Source of the DNA: Luscinia megarhynchos
Lineage: Eukaryota; Chordata; Aves; Passeriformes; Turdidae
DNA: 64,000 nucleotides
Assembly (NCBI GenBank): GCA_034336665.1
Contig: CM067568.1
Span: 42,326,770-42,390,769, forward strand
Reading direction: 5' to 3'
In this document: positions 1 to 13,800 of the stretch, piece after piece
How positions within the stretch are numbered: the stretch's first letter is position 1
How the letters are laid out: each line of letters opens with the position of its first letter
Translations under genes and position numbers: made by a program
The notes under the pieces: generated by a model
What the model was told of the DNA's origin: nothing
Databases searched by the model: none
What the model saw: only the letters and a program-made list of their open reading frames with translations

Positions 1-3000
1 CCCCAAATAGCAAGACATACTTACTATACGAGCAAATATAGCTTACTATACAAGCTATAAAGAAAATTTTAGAATAAACCCCAGAATTTTTTAGTCCCTG
101 AACTCTACAAAAGTTCCACCTGTCCAATTTTGAGATGTTTCTGTACAATCTACTTGTGAGTTTCTTATTTCCTTCTTTTTTAATCTGTGGCTTGTTTTTT
201 TGTTGTTTGTTTTTCTTGCAGATGTTGTACATCATTCTCTTAATGTTTGTCACTGTCTAAATGGGTAAATGGTATAATTCTGTTTTTCTGAGCTATCTCA
301 CACGAAGGAAGTCTATATGAGAGAAAAGAATGTGTGGAAAAAGTACAGAAATTTTTCTGTCTTTCCCCATGGCTTAAGAATGGTCTTACAAAAGTTCTTA
401 TGAATATCTTTATAACTTTTTAAAAGGCTGTAAGTACAAAGGGCAAATCCTTAAAGGCCAGCTAGATGGATACAGAGGTAGTAAAAAGATGTAGATTTAT
501 TATATCAAAGGAAACAACTTATTCTCTCCACTGCCTTAGTCTAATTGCTTCCCAAAAAACTGAACCTCCTCATTCCACACATCAAATCCCAGGCATTTTT
601 CTTTTTCCTTTTTCCCTTTTCTTATTTTATTTTATTTTTCTTTACACACTTTTAAAGACTAAGATGAAGACATGTAATTTCATTAAGTGCAATAAGAGTG
701 GCTTGAGTGGTTTGTCATGCAGAGCTCTCAAGTATCTCAAGCAGATCTCAAAGACCTCAATCCTCTCAGGTCCCTCAGCTCATAGGTATGGTGTCCAGCA
801 GACAGAATACAGCAGATGTTGACACAAATAAGGGTAAGAATATGTGATTGCAAGCAATTGAGTTATGGCTGTTAAATGAGTTCTCACAAGCAGCAATTGT
901 GATTTTCTGCCTCCATCATAATGATCTTGAATACTAGCTATGAAGAAACATAAAGAAAATAAAAGGCTGATGACTGTCAGAATTGTCCTCCTTGTTCCTT
1001 GTCTTAGAAACATCATAAGCACAAGAACCAACCCTGACCCCATTTCTGGTGAAGTTCTTTTTCATGCCTCTACTGATGTCTGGTCAAATTTGTAGCTTGT
1101 GGACAATAATCTTTTAATCTACAGAGAAGGTAGTGTAGATGGACTCCTTTTGATGAAACACAAACTTGTTTAAACTATCTCAATCTTGAAGTGAAGCCAG
1201 TCCCAAATTTTCCTGGCGTTTTTAAGACAGTTTTTAACTGTTAAAAATTATATATATAGAGAGAAATTTATATGCATGTGAATAAATACATATTCATACA
1301 CACTTTTATTTTCACATTTTTGAGTTCCAACTGGCCTTTTTCTTGGTACATTTTATCCAAACAGAAGAAGGAAGTTTCAAAAAGTTTTCAGAAAAGCCAG
1401 CTGTCTCTGCATTTCCTGAGCATCTCCACTGTGATCTTCTGGGTCTCTGAAATACTGCTTGGGTCACAGGGGGATATTCCATACAGGGCACTGCACTTCC
1501 TGCACAGACTATCAGCAATCTTTATATTGAGTCTTGCTTAGAGATATTTTTAGATATCCATAAAATTAGAAGATGGGAGTGAACCATATTTTGTTTTCTC
1601 TTGTACTACATATATCCATTTCTATAGTTTGAAGCTAGGAAACTGTAGCTAAGCCGAGGAAAACTGAAGGAGCAGTCTAAATTTTGATGTCAAAGGATGG
1701 GGTGACTCTTCTAAGAGAATTTTAGTTTTGGTCTTGTTCCCATATTCTTAAAAAAAGATTTATACGTATATGATTTTTTGTCCTCAAAATATTCGTTGCC
1801 AAGAAAAATATACCTTTAAATATTATATTAAATCACTCCACCCAATTTTTTCCCAGTTTTTCCACCTTCTGCTGGAGTGATCACTCTTAGGTTATGTCTA
1901 GAGAAAGAAAAAGATAAACAAGAGGAGCTGGAGATCTGTTGATGTTATATGATGACACATTCACACTCGTATAAGTGTCACAGAATTTTTTTCTTACTGT
2001 GACATTTTTCTTAATAAAGCAGTGGTTTTCCTGGAAACTGTGTTCATGCTTACACCAGGGCTAAATTTGTTTCCAATTATCTGGCACAATTGCCATAGCA
2101 GAGCATGCTGTGTATGCCAGCACTACATAGATAGGGGTTTGTGAGAAGAAACATGCTCTGGATTTAGAATGTGAAAACCAGCTGAGGAGTTCACCACAAG
2201 GCAGGGGTGTGAAAATTTTACTTAGAAGTTGTATTTTTTCCCACTGTGTCCTCCCTGCAGCTGATGGAGTAATAGAGTTGTAATGGTTTGCTTACAGGCA
2301 GTCAATTAGGCACCTACGGCTACTCCACAGGGTGTAGATTTTACATGAGTGGCTTATTCATAAATAAAAAGAATTACTGCACATTTTGCTCTAGTGTTCT
2401 CCATTTCTAAATATCAATACATTATTTATTTCAAATCTTGTCACACTCCTATGCAGGACCTTTGTTTCCTTTTCTGTCCTCTTTACTGTCAGAGAAGATT
2501 GACATAGACTGATTTGTGTTATGCCACTCTAAGACATAGGATATTATTTTCCTGCATTAGTTGTACTAGAATTCACAGGTTAAAGGGACTGTTTGAATTG
2601 AGCAACTTATAGGAAGACTATGAATCTGAAAGAGTTAGTAATGTTGAATTCATATCACGGATCCTGAAGCTGATATTGCATTGAAGGGACAGTACTGCTG
2701 GAGATGTTTTTAAAAAGAGAGCAGTCTAAGATTCTATCAGCTCTTGAAAACTGAAAGTCAAATATTATATTACAGCTTTTCCATATGAAGAAGGAGTGAA
2801 ATGTACAGAGCATATGTACAAATTATTGAAAGCAAGGAATGATGGTTACTCTTCTTATTTTTCCCAAGCATTTGAACACAATTCATAGAATTATAAGTAC
2901 ATTTATACATGGTCTATTCTAAAAACAATTTAAACTCTTTTCTGCTCTATCTAAATATAGACACATGCATGTCTTTATATACAAAGAGACAGCAACAGAG

Positions 3001-6000
3001 ATAAAGAATAGATAATAATTTATAATATTTTAATTAATAAAATATAAAATAATGTAAGTAATCATAGATAAAACCAGGATTGTCCCATACATTGTGTCTT
3101 AACTCCTCTTAAACAATTTCTCCTGTCCCCCACACCCAATTTATACATTCCAGGCATTGTAATCTCTAATCAGCACTTTTCCCTCTTCTCCCCACCCCCA
3201 TGTCCTTCCTCTTCTTTCTCTTGTCCCTCTCCCACTGTGGTCTTTAGAGTGGAATGTGGGTGGGATTAAGTTTAGGCAGCCGGCAGGAAAAGGCTGTATA
3301 TACAAATGTGTCCCTGGTGTCCTGACATGTCCTTGCCACACAAATGGTCACACTTGCTGTTGACAGGGTGACAAACTTCAGCCCAGAATCAGCGCCTGTA
3401 ATAAGACAATGATGTCACTGGCTCTAAGGACTATTGTGGAAGGGGGAGTGCAGCTATGATGTGAATACAAACAGCTGTAAGTATTTTATTTCATAGGAAG
3501 ATCACTTCATGTAAGAGATATTTTCTCTATCTTTTCTGTCTCTTTTTTAATATTTAATAGATCTGCTGTTACCATTGATTAATTTACAAATAATGCAATT
3601 TACATCTATAACACAAAGTGAATAAACATGTATAAATACAATACATCTGTTAATAGTCACCGAGGGGTCTTTTTGAAGAGTAATAACTATCTCCAGCTTA
3701 TAAAAGATTTAATGTCTGGCCAAAAAACTATGGATGTTGGCACATCTATTGTTGTTACACCTACGTTTGCCAGGTTCCATGAAACACTGCCAGTGTCTAC
3801 ACACTTGCCATGCATTCAAGTCTCTCTCAAAGGAGAGGTGGAATTTCATAGCATCTATTATATAGCAAGGAACATATCTGAGAACTTTGATAAACAGATA
3901 TATAAATATATGTATGTTTACACACATACAAAAAAGGGAATTCAGAAGAAAGATGCAAAGGGAAGAAAGAAAGTAGTACCACACCCAGTCAAGAAAAGAT
4001 ATACTGGATGTAGGAGTTACCATGTGCTACACAAGGCTGCTTTAGTCTATGATCAAAGCAGAAGCTGCATTTCATAGCTACTATATGGGATACAGAGCAC
4101 AAGCATCTAATGCACATCTTTGAAATGGTGTCTTGGACAGAATCCCCACACCACGGCTGTCTGGGATAGCAGGCTTGCATTTCCACAGATTTTTCTGTCA
4201 AAAACATTCTCATTTTCTCACAAATACACTTTAAGGCTTTGATTTCTAGGACAGATCAGCATACTTCTGACCCTTGTAGAACACCACCAGTCACAGGGAC
4301 ACTGGCTTCAGGCCTGCCTAAAGATGGAATTTCTGCAGCACCTTTAAGCTTTTCCAGGGGAGAATCTTGCTGGGTGTACTGGTATTTTAGGAATGACATT
4401 TAAATAAATGCAGACACAGCTAGAACCTAGCAGAAAGAGGGAAAGGTATGGAAAAATGCTTCATGTGTCTATAGCCCAGCAGTATGTAGAGAGACTAGGA
4501 GCAGCTCTATATGCAGTCACTTACAGCTGAGCATCTCAGATGTCAGAGCTTCTGGGTACATCTTGAAGGTCAGAGGTGAAGATGGTGATTGCACTATGTT
4601 GGAAGTATCTTTGTTGCAGAAGTAAAAAATATGGAAAAACCCCCCAACAGTTTTTTTTTTTTCTTCCTAGCAGTGTATGCTCTCTAAATTCCTAAAATAT
4701 ATAGCTTGAATATGTACTAATTTTATTTTACAACCTATTTAAGAATCTGCCCTTGAAGATTACTTTGCATCTCAACAGTCTTCTGAACAACCCAGTCCAG
4801 CTTGCACGATCCACAAGAAGAGATGCAGTATTATTAAAAGGCTAAAGTCCTTCTGGTGTGTTTTAAATTATTTGCCAGAACTATCTCAGTGTATGAAACT
4901 GAGTTTATAATCAACTTTCTTAACTGTTCTGAGAAATGTTTGCATTTTCTACATAATATATTTTATCCAGTTCAAAGAGAATCTTTGGACCCAAATATTC
5001 AAAACTCCCAAGATTTCATCTAAAAGCAGCAATGCCAGCTCAAATTTCTTGTTTTGGATATGAGAACAGGGTTTACCAAAGTGTTTTGATTTTAAGTTTT
5101 TAACTGAAAGTGGAAGATGTATTTGGAAAGCATCGCCTAGACCACCTCTTTCTTCCAGAGAAATTCTACATTGTAATCCACTGAAGAAATGATAAGGTAA
5201 CATACACCTGAAAAACTCTGATCCAAAGATTTTACACACTCGTAGGATTCTCTGTTCATGTATAAGAGATGCACAGCTGTGAATTTTACATTGAAACACC
5301 CAATTACTCTGACTTTCCATAAACTATTTTCTACTCTATTGTGTTCTGATAGAGGGAATCAAACCAGATATCCTTTTTGGACAAGAGCCCAACCAGAACC
5401 AGATTGGCTGATAATTCCCAGGTTTCCAGTGTACAGTGACTCTCCTACTCACCAGTTTCACTAACAACTTGGCATGCCTTCAGTGGTGGCATCATTTGAA
5501 GGGATAGAGACTCAGAGGAAAATTTTTAGATTCTGTTTCCTGAAACTGCTCTGCTTAAGGGATCAGTACACAGGCTTCCTTTAGTTTCCTTTAATTGTTT
5601 CTGGAGATGTGTGTCACAGCTATTGAACAAAACCACTGTGAAACAGATAACTTTAGCGGGCTTTGGTTTATTTTGACATTTTATTTTATCACTTATATGT
5701 GTAGCTGACCAATTATATTTAACTCTCTTGTGACTAGTCTGTAGTTGACTTCCTAGGCCAAATGTGACAGGCTGTCACCAGACAACTACCAATCGAAGTT
5801 CTTTGGCAGATCAGTCAGTAGCAGTTGTACTTCTGATGCTGTGATTGTAGACATTATATCTGCACTGCAGTCATGGGTGAGTTCTGTTTTGTGCACAGTT
5901 TGGAGGCAAATTTATTGAGCTGTCAATGTTGTTATCTAAATGTACAATATTAATGTCAGCTCTAGTAGGAGGGATTGGTGTTTAAAAAGAGCTATAATTT

Positions 6001-9000
6001 TTGGAAAAGCCTAATTTGCATAGTCAATATGCCATCAGAACATCTAGAAAACAGCACTACAGGAGATGTTACTACTGTATCCTTCTTCAATGTGTTTAGA
6101 TAACAGCTTGAAACAATCATACTTAGCAATATAGTGAAATCTTTCCTCTTGTTTGCTTAATCCAACTCTTGGTCATTTGAGTCTTGTGCACAGACCAAAA
6201 TCCATGCTAAGTAGCAGTGTAGAAGTGAAATAAAGGAGGAAGATTTTGATTCAGCCAGATGTAGGGACGGATACAATACAAAGATTTATGTAACTAATAC
6301 CCACACATCTCCTCAGCTGACCATTTCATTATTCCTTTGCCAAGACTTTAAGCTGCTAACATACAGCTGGATATTTTATTTATTTAAGTATCTAAATGTT
6401 TGAGATTATGTTTCAAACTGCAGCTTTGCAATCTTTTTGCAGCATTTTTCAGCTGGCTTGCACTTGCAATATTGGTGCAATAAGTATGTCATCCACCTTT
6501 AAAATTGCTCAAAAAGAAAAGATTAAAAAACAACACCAAAAGAGGTAAAGGTATCACCTCTTCAAAGAGCAGATGATTTCTGACTCATAACATCATGTCC
6601 CACTAATAGTACTTCAATTGTTTGGAGAAGGCTTGACCAAACTTCTAAACAATGATAACCTACCTTTACTAGCATTGGATAGCCCAGATGTGAATTGAAG
6701 TACCCACTAGACACTACTGCCCTAATCTTTTTTCCCCTTGGATGATCTGCAGTTAAAGTCCTTAAGAATGGCTCTTGTCACCATAACTCACTGGCTTACA
6801 CTCAAGGACCTGTCATAATCCCAGAGTTTCCAGCCAACTTTCCTCTTGAAAGAGAAAAATAGACGGAAATACTTGATTGAATTTTAAGTTCAGTCTGAAA
6901 GAGATGACATTAATATAATTTTTGTTTTGTTTTAAGAATTGCCTACTTAAAGAAAATAATATATATCATACTTTTAAGCTCTTGTGAATGTGAAAAAATT
7001 ATGTTCAAAGCAAAATATGGTTAACATGGTCCTGTGTGTACTACATATAAAGAAACAGTTATCATTTACTTTAATGTCACAGGATTAAGTTTTATTTCTC
7101 ATTGACCACCACTGATTTAAAGATAAATTCTGCCAACTTGACTAACAAGGAGAGCACCCCTATGAGAAGTCAAACAAGTTTTATGTAAGCTGCTAAGATG
7201 GAGCAGGTAGGTAGCTATAAACTCAATATTGCTGTTCATTTTTGTTCCTATCATCAGACAATTCCTACTTGGATAATTATTCCTATGCAGCATAATAGAG
7301 CATGTTGCAAAGATCCTTGAAAAGATGCTACCCTGATCATATGTACATGATTAGAGACACGTTTCTGCTAGTAATTTATGTCTGTATCTAAGCAAGTGTT
7401 TTTTCAACAATCTTTCAACAAGAATACACTTTCTCAGATTCTTTTATATATAGAGAGAGGTGTAAAAGTTGTTATATCTGCAAGTTTGGATTAGTTCCCC
7501 AGCACATTATATGACTTATTTATAAAAACCACCTGTGCCTGATTAAAGAGTGGGAGAAATGGTGAATATCATCCTAACAAAAACAATACATAGATGACTA
7601 AAGATATCAAATATATACATACTTATTCAGATGAGAAATGGACAGAGAAATCAAGATATTAAATATAAAAATGGAAATATTTAAACAAAAAAAGCAGCTA
7701 TTCAAAAGCAGTTACATAAATTGCTTGCAGACAAACTGTTATGCTCATAATTTAATATTAAAATGTTCAAGTGGGAAATATATTTTTGTATGCTATTAGC
7801 TAATTCAGAAACAGAAAAAGATGATAAATTTAAAATATTTAGTAAAAGTGGCTTATTACTCTGTCATGATTTTGCTAATGCTTTTGCAAGCTTATTTTCA
7901 GTTCTACTTTTGTGATAGGGAGAAATCTTGCTCTGAGAGGCTCAAATATAAATGATCACGACTTTACTTCATTATTATTGATGGTATTCAGTGCATTATA
8001 TTATACCTATTAGTGAGGACTTACTATCTGTATTTATTTCTAGGTTCATGGTGTCATTACAGTGCAATTGCTTAAGAGGAAGAAAGTTAAAATTTGCAGA
8101 AAAAAAAGGTTTCTTTAATTGTGGGTTTTTTTTGGTGGATAAAATAATATAGATTGAAAAAAAGTGGACAAGCTTTAATGATCAGTATCTTGCTGAAAGC
8201 ATATTTAATCAGAAATACTGTTCATTCTCTGGCCTTTCCAAACAGTTCTCACATTTCCAAACAATTTTGCAAAGTGGTAAGAGTCCTGAAGTGGTCATCT
8301 GCAGTTCATCAGTTCAGTGACAGTATTTTGATGCTTCACCTCTGATATTTCATGAGAAGTTTGTATATATATGTATGTGTGTATGTATCATAAAGGCTTA
8401 TTATTCTCTACCACAGATCCAGATATGAAGGTCTTTTGAGCAAGAGCTGAAGAACATAGGAGTTTCTAGTAGCAACAAGAGCAATTCCCTCTGTGCTGAA
8501 GACTTGTCTTTTCAGTAGAACTGAATGTATCTTCTTCAAGGACATCCAAAAACGCCCAAATTTACATCACTGGAAAAAAGTATGAAGCTGAAGTTGAGTT
8601 GAAGCAGTCTTTTGAGAACAAAAAAAAAAACAAGCTAATTTTTTATTTGTGATATGCAGTTAAACAGTCTATGTTTCTAGTTTTTCCATATTATTTCGAG
8701 TTGGCTTCCTTGAACATAAGGCATCAGGGTTGCTATGTAGCCATAGTGATTGTTAAAAGGATCCTAATCTTTATGTCTAATTTCTCAGTTCTGTCATTTG
8801 AGACTTAGACACTACTTATATTTTTCATCACTGGTATTGAAAGTGATTAATGTATTTCCATGGAAGTCTTGAAATGCCAAATCTTGAGGGCAGAGGAGAG
8901 TTGTTTGCAAATTGCAGGGATGCAGCATCAGGCTAACAAGCAAGGGATTGACCATTTTAATGTGCAGCACACCAGAGAGGTAAGAAGTACAGAAGAAAGC

Positions 9001-10810
9001 AAAAGTCATTGCATGTTAAGTACTGAACTAATGAAAGTTGTCATATCGTAATTTCTGAGAAGAATGGGGCTGGCTTCTACTTTGCATCTGGCATATAGTT
9101 AAATCTATGTGCTATTGTACCTTACCCATGCAAACCTAAGAGGAAATAAACAAATAGAATACCAAATTCTTTGTAAGACTCATTTCACAGAGTTCTTTTT
9201 TCCTAAGCTAAAGAAGTCATATATTCCATTTATCTCCTGTCATTACTGATTACTTCAGCACTTTGGATAACACTTAAAACCAGCCAGTTTATAAAATAGA
9301 AGTGATATTACCTCTTATACAGGGATGAAAAAACCCTCCACCTATAATTAAAAAAAAAGGTAACCAAGTAAACAATGCAGATGCAATTATTTTAACCCAA
9401 GAAAATTCAACCAAGTAGAGAGAATAAATTGCTTAGAAGTTATTAATATATAAATTGTTGTATGCCAGGTAATCCCTACAGTCCTGAATCACACTTTCTA
9501 TTAGTTTTTGTGTTAGTGCAGCCCCCCAAAAAAACCTATTTCAATTTTCCATGCTATATTCAAGTTTCACATTGAAAACAAATGTGAACCCTCTTTAGAA
9601 TAACAACCTTATGTTACTTTTTCCATAAGCATTTTTTTCCTTTCCCTTTTTAAGTCTGTAATTCTTTCTGTCTGATTTTATTAAGTGTGTGAAAAGGTAG
9701 GCAGGCTGCCCAGGTCTTGGAAATTAAACTTCCCTAAGTAGCTCAGGTGGGTGCATGAAATCTGGAAATGTGACAGCTGAGAAAGAAACAACATATGACA
9801 AGATGATTCCACGTATAGAAAGAAATTGAGGACATCCCCATCTACTGTTACCTCTGCACACTGGATTCTGAAGTTTGTTTATCATGTTGGTAAAATGAGG
9901 GAAAATCATCTTAAAACCTGGGCATTCTGTTTTACATGCTGTGGAGAATGGAAAAGTCACACAATCCCTTTTTTGGTAGTCAAACTCAGATCCTCAGCCT
10001 TTTTAGTTCAGTGTAAACTGTTGAAAGGCAAGTGATTTTATGTTTCTTGTCTTATTTTATTTTAGTATCATTCTTTGCCTTGTTATTTGTTTTAAATAGT
10101 TCATACAGTTCTAATAATGTTCACAGAAGTGAGAAATTTAAAAAGTTTATTTTTTTTGAAAAACAAAACCACCAATATGCAATAGTTCAATAAATAAATA
10201 AAGCCAAAAACATATTCAAAAAATGAGCAGGTTTCAAAAAAATATATATTTTTTATATGTTTCTCTCTGACTTCTAAAAGTATCATTAGATCTTTCACTC
10301 CATGTGTTTCACCACTTCCAGCCAGTATATATTTTCATTTTCAGATTAAGCCATCCTGGCCCAAGACTGTCTCATTTGAATACAGCCTTCTGTAGAGACT
10401 TATTTACTTTTTTCACCATTAAGTTTGATAAATGAAAGTGATTCAAATAATTCAGTTTCAAGTAATGTAAAACTTAGTCTGATGATTTAGTTGACCTCAC
10501 AGTGTCCTCTAAAGTGCCATATGTCATTTGTTTCCAGTTATTGCACTTGAATGTACATACAAGCACATAAGATTGATTCAAAATCACCAAATACAGCAAA
10601 GAGATAGAAGTGCATTTTAGAAGGAAAATGATCAGGGCCACAGACCTGTTTGTGCTAGGATTCCACAAAAGCTCATGTGATCATATGGATTAATCTCCTT
10701 TTCATTTAATTGAAAATGCAGACTGATGCACCATGATTTATGACACCAAGTTCACAGCATAATCTGGACTGTAGACAACAAATTTCTAGAGTATGAATTC
10801 TGATTTAGCA
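1..10810. other. Gene-free AT-rich DNA, left part of window
   Basis: I see no supported gene here. Open stretches of up to about 149 codons occur (for example 3628-4077 plus), but they overlap openings on the other strand, begin at arbitrary ATGs, and have no recognisable domain or flanking splice sites that make a consistent exon. Only short simple-sequence tracts are visible, such as a T run near 4652, an A run near 8621 and a short TA/TG stretch near 8367. No transposon end is recognisable. This fits intergenic or deep intronic vertebrate DNA. Confidence 0.6.
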
Positions 10811-10896
10811 TTTGTGTATATTTGTGTATATATATATATGTGTGTGTGTGATATGTGTGTGTGTGTGTGTACATATACATAGATATATACATACAC
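10811..10896. repeat. TA/TG compound microsatellite
   Basis: Alternating purine-pyrimidine tract: two copies of a TTTGTGTATA-like unit, then (TA)n, (TG)n, a GATATG interruption, (GT)n and an ACATATACATAGATATATAC tail. Such compound TG/TA arrays are common in vertebrate non-coding DNA and often vary in length between individuals. The short reading frames across it on both strands, rich in Y, T, H and I, are products of the repeat and not genes. Confidence 0.9.
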
Positions 10897-13800
10897 CTTT
10901 TTGTAAAGCAACTGTCTATAAATATGGAACTAAGTTCACTTAGTGGTATCAGTAGAGGCATAATAATGAAAAATGACCCCTTTCTCAATGCATATTTCTG
11001 GGTTACTCTGATTATTTCTATCTGTTTTGTCTGCTTTAGTGGCTGGGAAATTTAAATGTCCGTCCCCAGTTTACCATCTCAAACATCTCAAACTGTGCAT
11101 TTCATTGCCATTAGCTTTTGAATATTAAATTTTAATATTTTATGGGCTCCATCACTGAATTGCAGAGTTGTCACACATTTTATTATAATTTCTTTTATGT
11201 ATTCAACTAATGAAACTTATGAATGGTATTGAAAATTAAGATAATGGTAAAATAAAATAGTAATGCAACTATTTCATATGCCATTGTTCATCCCAGTAGA
11301 GCTTAAATATTTGAGGTATTTCTTGTTCAAAGAGGCTGAAGTGAATTAGAAGAGTATTGACTACTTCCCCCTCACAATCTTCTTTTTCAATGAAAAAGCA
11401 CCATCAGCTAATTTTCTTCTTTTTTTTTTTTTTTTTCTTTTTAATCTAGGTGGACACGTTCTGAGGAATAGAGCACATCATCTTCATGTAATCTTAATTT
11501 ACAGTGTATGACAATGAAGATGTGTTAGATTCTTAGAATTACAGGAAACTGTTCTTGTAACAACAAGTGATTAATCCTTTGATTTCCATTACAGTCTCTT
11601 ACAGAAACAGAAATTAAGTTTTATGCATAATCATAGAACAGCTGCAGAATTGCCCCAAAGCTTCTCTGAAGTGCCATTATAAAAAATTCCCTGCAAAGTG
11701 CTGTCTGATTCCAATATGAAAGAAACATCACCAAAACTTTAATGATATGGTTTAAAGACAAGTTTTCTACAGTAAGGAGTGAATGGAACTCAATGTGTTT
11801 GTTCTTATGCATTATGTATTGTTCCATAAGGTTTATGCATAATGCATAAAGACATACCTATTCATATAGATACATACTAGTTTAAGTCAAGTGAAAAACA
11901 ATAAAACTGTAAACACAGATGTTTTTCAAAAAATTTATCCAGATGCACTAACAAAAATTATTTTGAACAACAGTAGGGAATAAACACTTTAGTGATAAAT
12001 ACATCTCCACAAGACTTAGGCAGCCCACAGATCATGAATTTTTGAGGCACTTAACAAAAGGAAAGTTTTATGTCTAGAGGTTTAGGAATCAAATGAAAGT
12101 TTCATTAAGTATTGATGAGAATAAAAATAATCATAAAATCAGTTTCTATGTGATGAGGGACTTCATTAAGATTTCTAAAGAAATTTTTATAAAAGCTGTT
12201 AAAAACATAAAAGTCACAAGTGGAATTGAGCAACCCACCTCTGGAAGGATAGTTACAATTTAGCTTGAATTTGTAATTATTTTTGTCTGAATGCAAATAT
12301 TTATGTTAGAGAAGTGTAAAACCAGTTCATTTTGATGCTATGCAAAAAAACTGTACTGGCATTCTTGAGACATTATGTTTTTAAAGTCTTGTCAAGACAG
12401 ACAGGAACAAGCAAAAGAAATATTCACATACCAGCTGAAGGAATGAGCCCTTTTCCTGCCTGAAAATCCATTCAAGACATGAAGGGGGCAGGCTCAAATC
12501 TCCCCTTTGCTCCAGAGCTCAATTTCCCTTTATTAACTATTCTTTAATTTGGGATTAAATATTCCAGAACTGAGAGTTGACAACATCTTGTGATACTACT
12601 TTTTAAGGGAAGCCACAACATTTTTTTGGGAGAGATAGAGTCAACAACTTCATGGTAAAATAGCTGACATCTTTACCTTTGATGCCTATTTACTTTGTTT
12701 CACATTTGTTAGATTGCAATAATTTTTCTTTTTTTTTTATTTTTATTTTTTTCCAATGACATATAGAGATCTCAAGACGTTAAGTGATTTGAGCAGGCAG
12801 ACACAAAGCTAGTGATAAACTCTCAGCTAGTGACAATCAATCCCATTCCTAAACATTAAGTAATGCCCATGGTTTGACCTGTTTGGAGTGCCTGCTAACA
12901 GTTATATTCCAGCTGGGCTAGAAAGGTGAGCACATTTGTGCACAATGCTGATGACTGGGAAATGAAATACTATTCACAGAATCTCAGATGAATCCCGAAA
13001 TTTTTAAGAGTTTGAGTTTGCCAGAATTATTTGCAGAATCATGGATCTCCAGAGTGATGTTCAGTATTTTTCAAGTGTTTCATTCACGGAAATTAAATTT
13101 ACACAAGATCCCAGAATGTAATCAGACTGTAAATGTTCTTAATTTCGTTTTTGAAGCTAAATGTGAACTTACATTTCCTTTCATAATGCAGAAGCTTCAA
13201 AGTACAGTTTTAAGAAAAGACAAATTGCTTAGACAAATACAAAATAAAAGTTTCATGCACATTAGCCCAAAGCACTTATTAGAGAAAGACACAAAACAAA
13301 TTTTTTTTTTCCCTTTACGAAAATGACGATTCTATTGACAATAGAGAAGACTTTGAGTCAGGCTTTGAAAACATTTGATGTTTGCCATTATGTCCTGCAG
13401 CAATGAAAAAAAATAAAAATCATACCAGCTCAGAACAAAAATTTATGACTATTAGACCTAAAGTCTGAGATTTACTAAGATTATCCACTGCCACTTAAAG
13501 GTTTTTAATTGGGTCGATGATTGGCAACTTTAAAATCAGTGAGGAAACCTCCAGTCAATATTAAAGCGGCATATGTGTATCATAGCATTCTCTATATGGA
13601 GTTGGAAGTTAAGTTAACTGTTTTACAAAGCAAACATTTAAAAAACCCAATTACTGATCCATTAAATTTGCTTGCCAAAGTGTGCTGCTAAGGTGATTAT
13701 TGTGAGGTGGCACAAATGATTAGCACCAGTCTTGCTGACAGACCACTGCCTTAGCACACCAACTGCTGGAGAAGTTCCCTGGAGGGACTCAAAAATAAGG

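Noticed and set aside
3628..4077. 149-codon open frame, the longest in the window
   Set aside because: No recognisable domain or exon boundaries, and it overlaps a 104-codon opening on the other strand. Openings near this size are expected by chance across 64 kb in six frames.
10752..11055. Open frames on both strands over the TG/TA array
   Set aside because: The peptides (TYIYIH and VCVYIYID runs) are direct translations of dinucleotide repeats.
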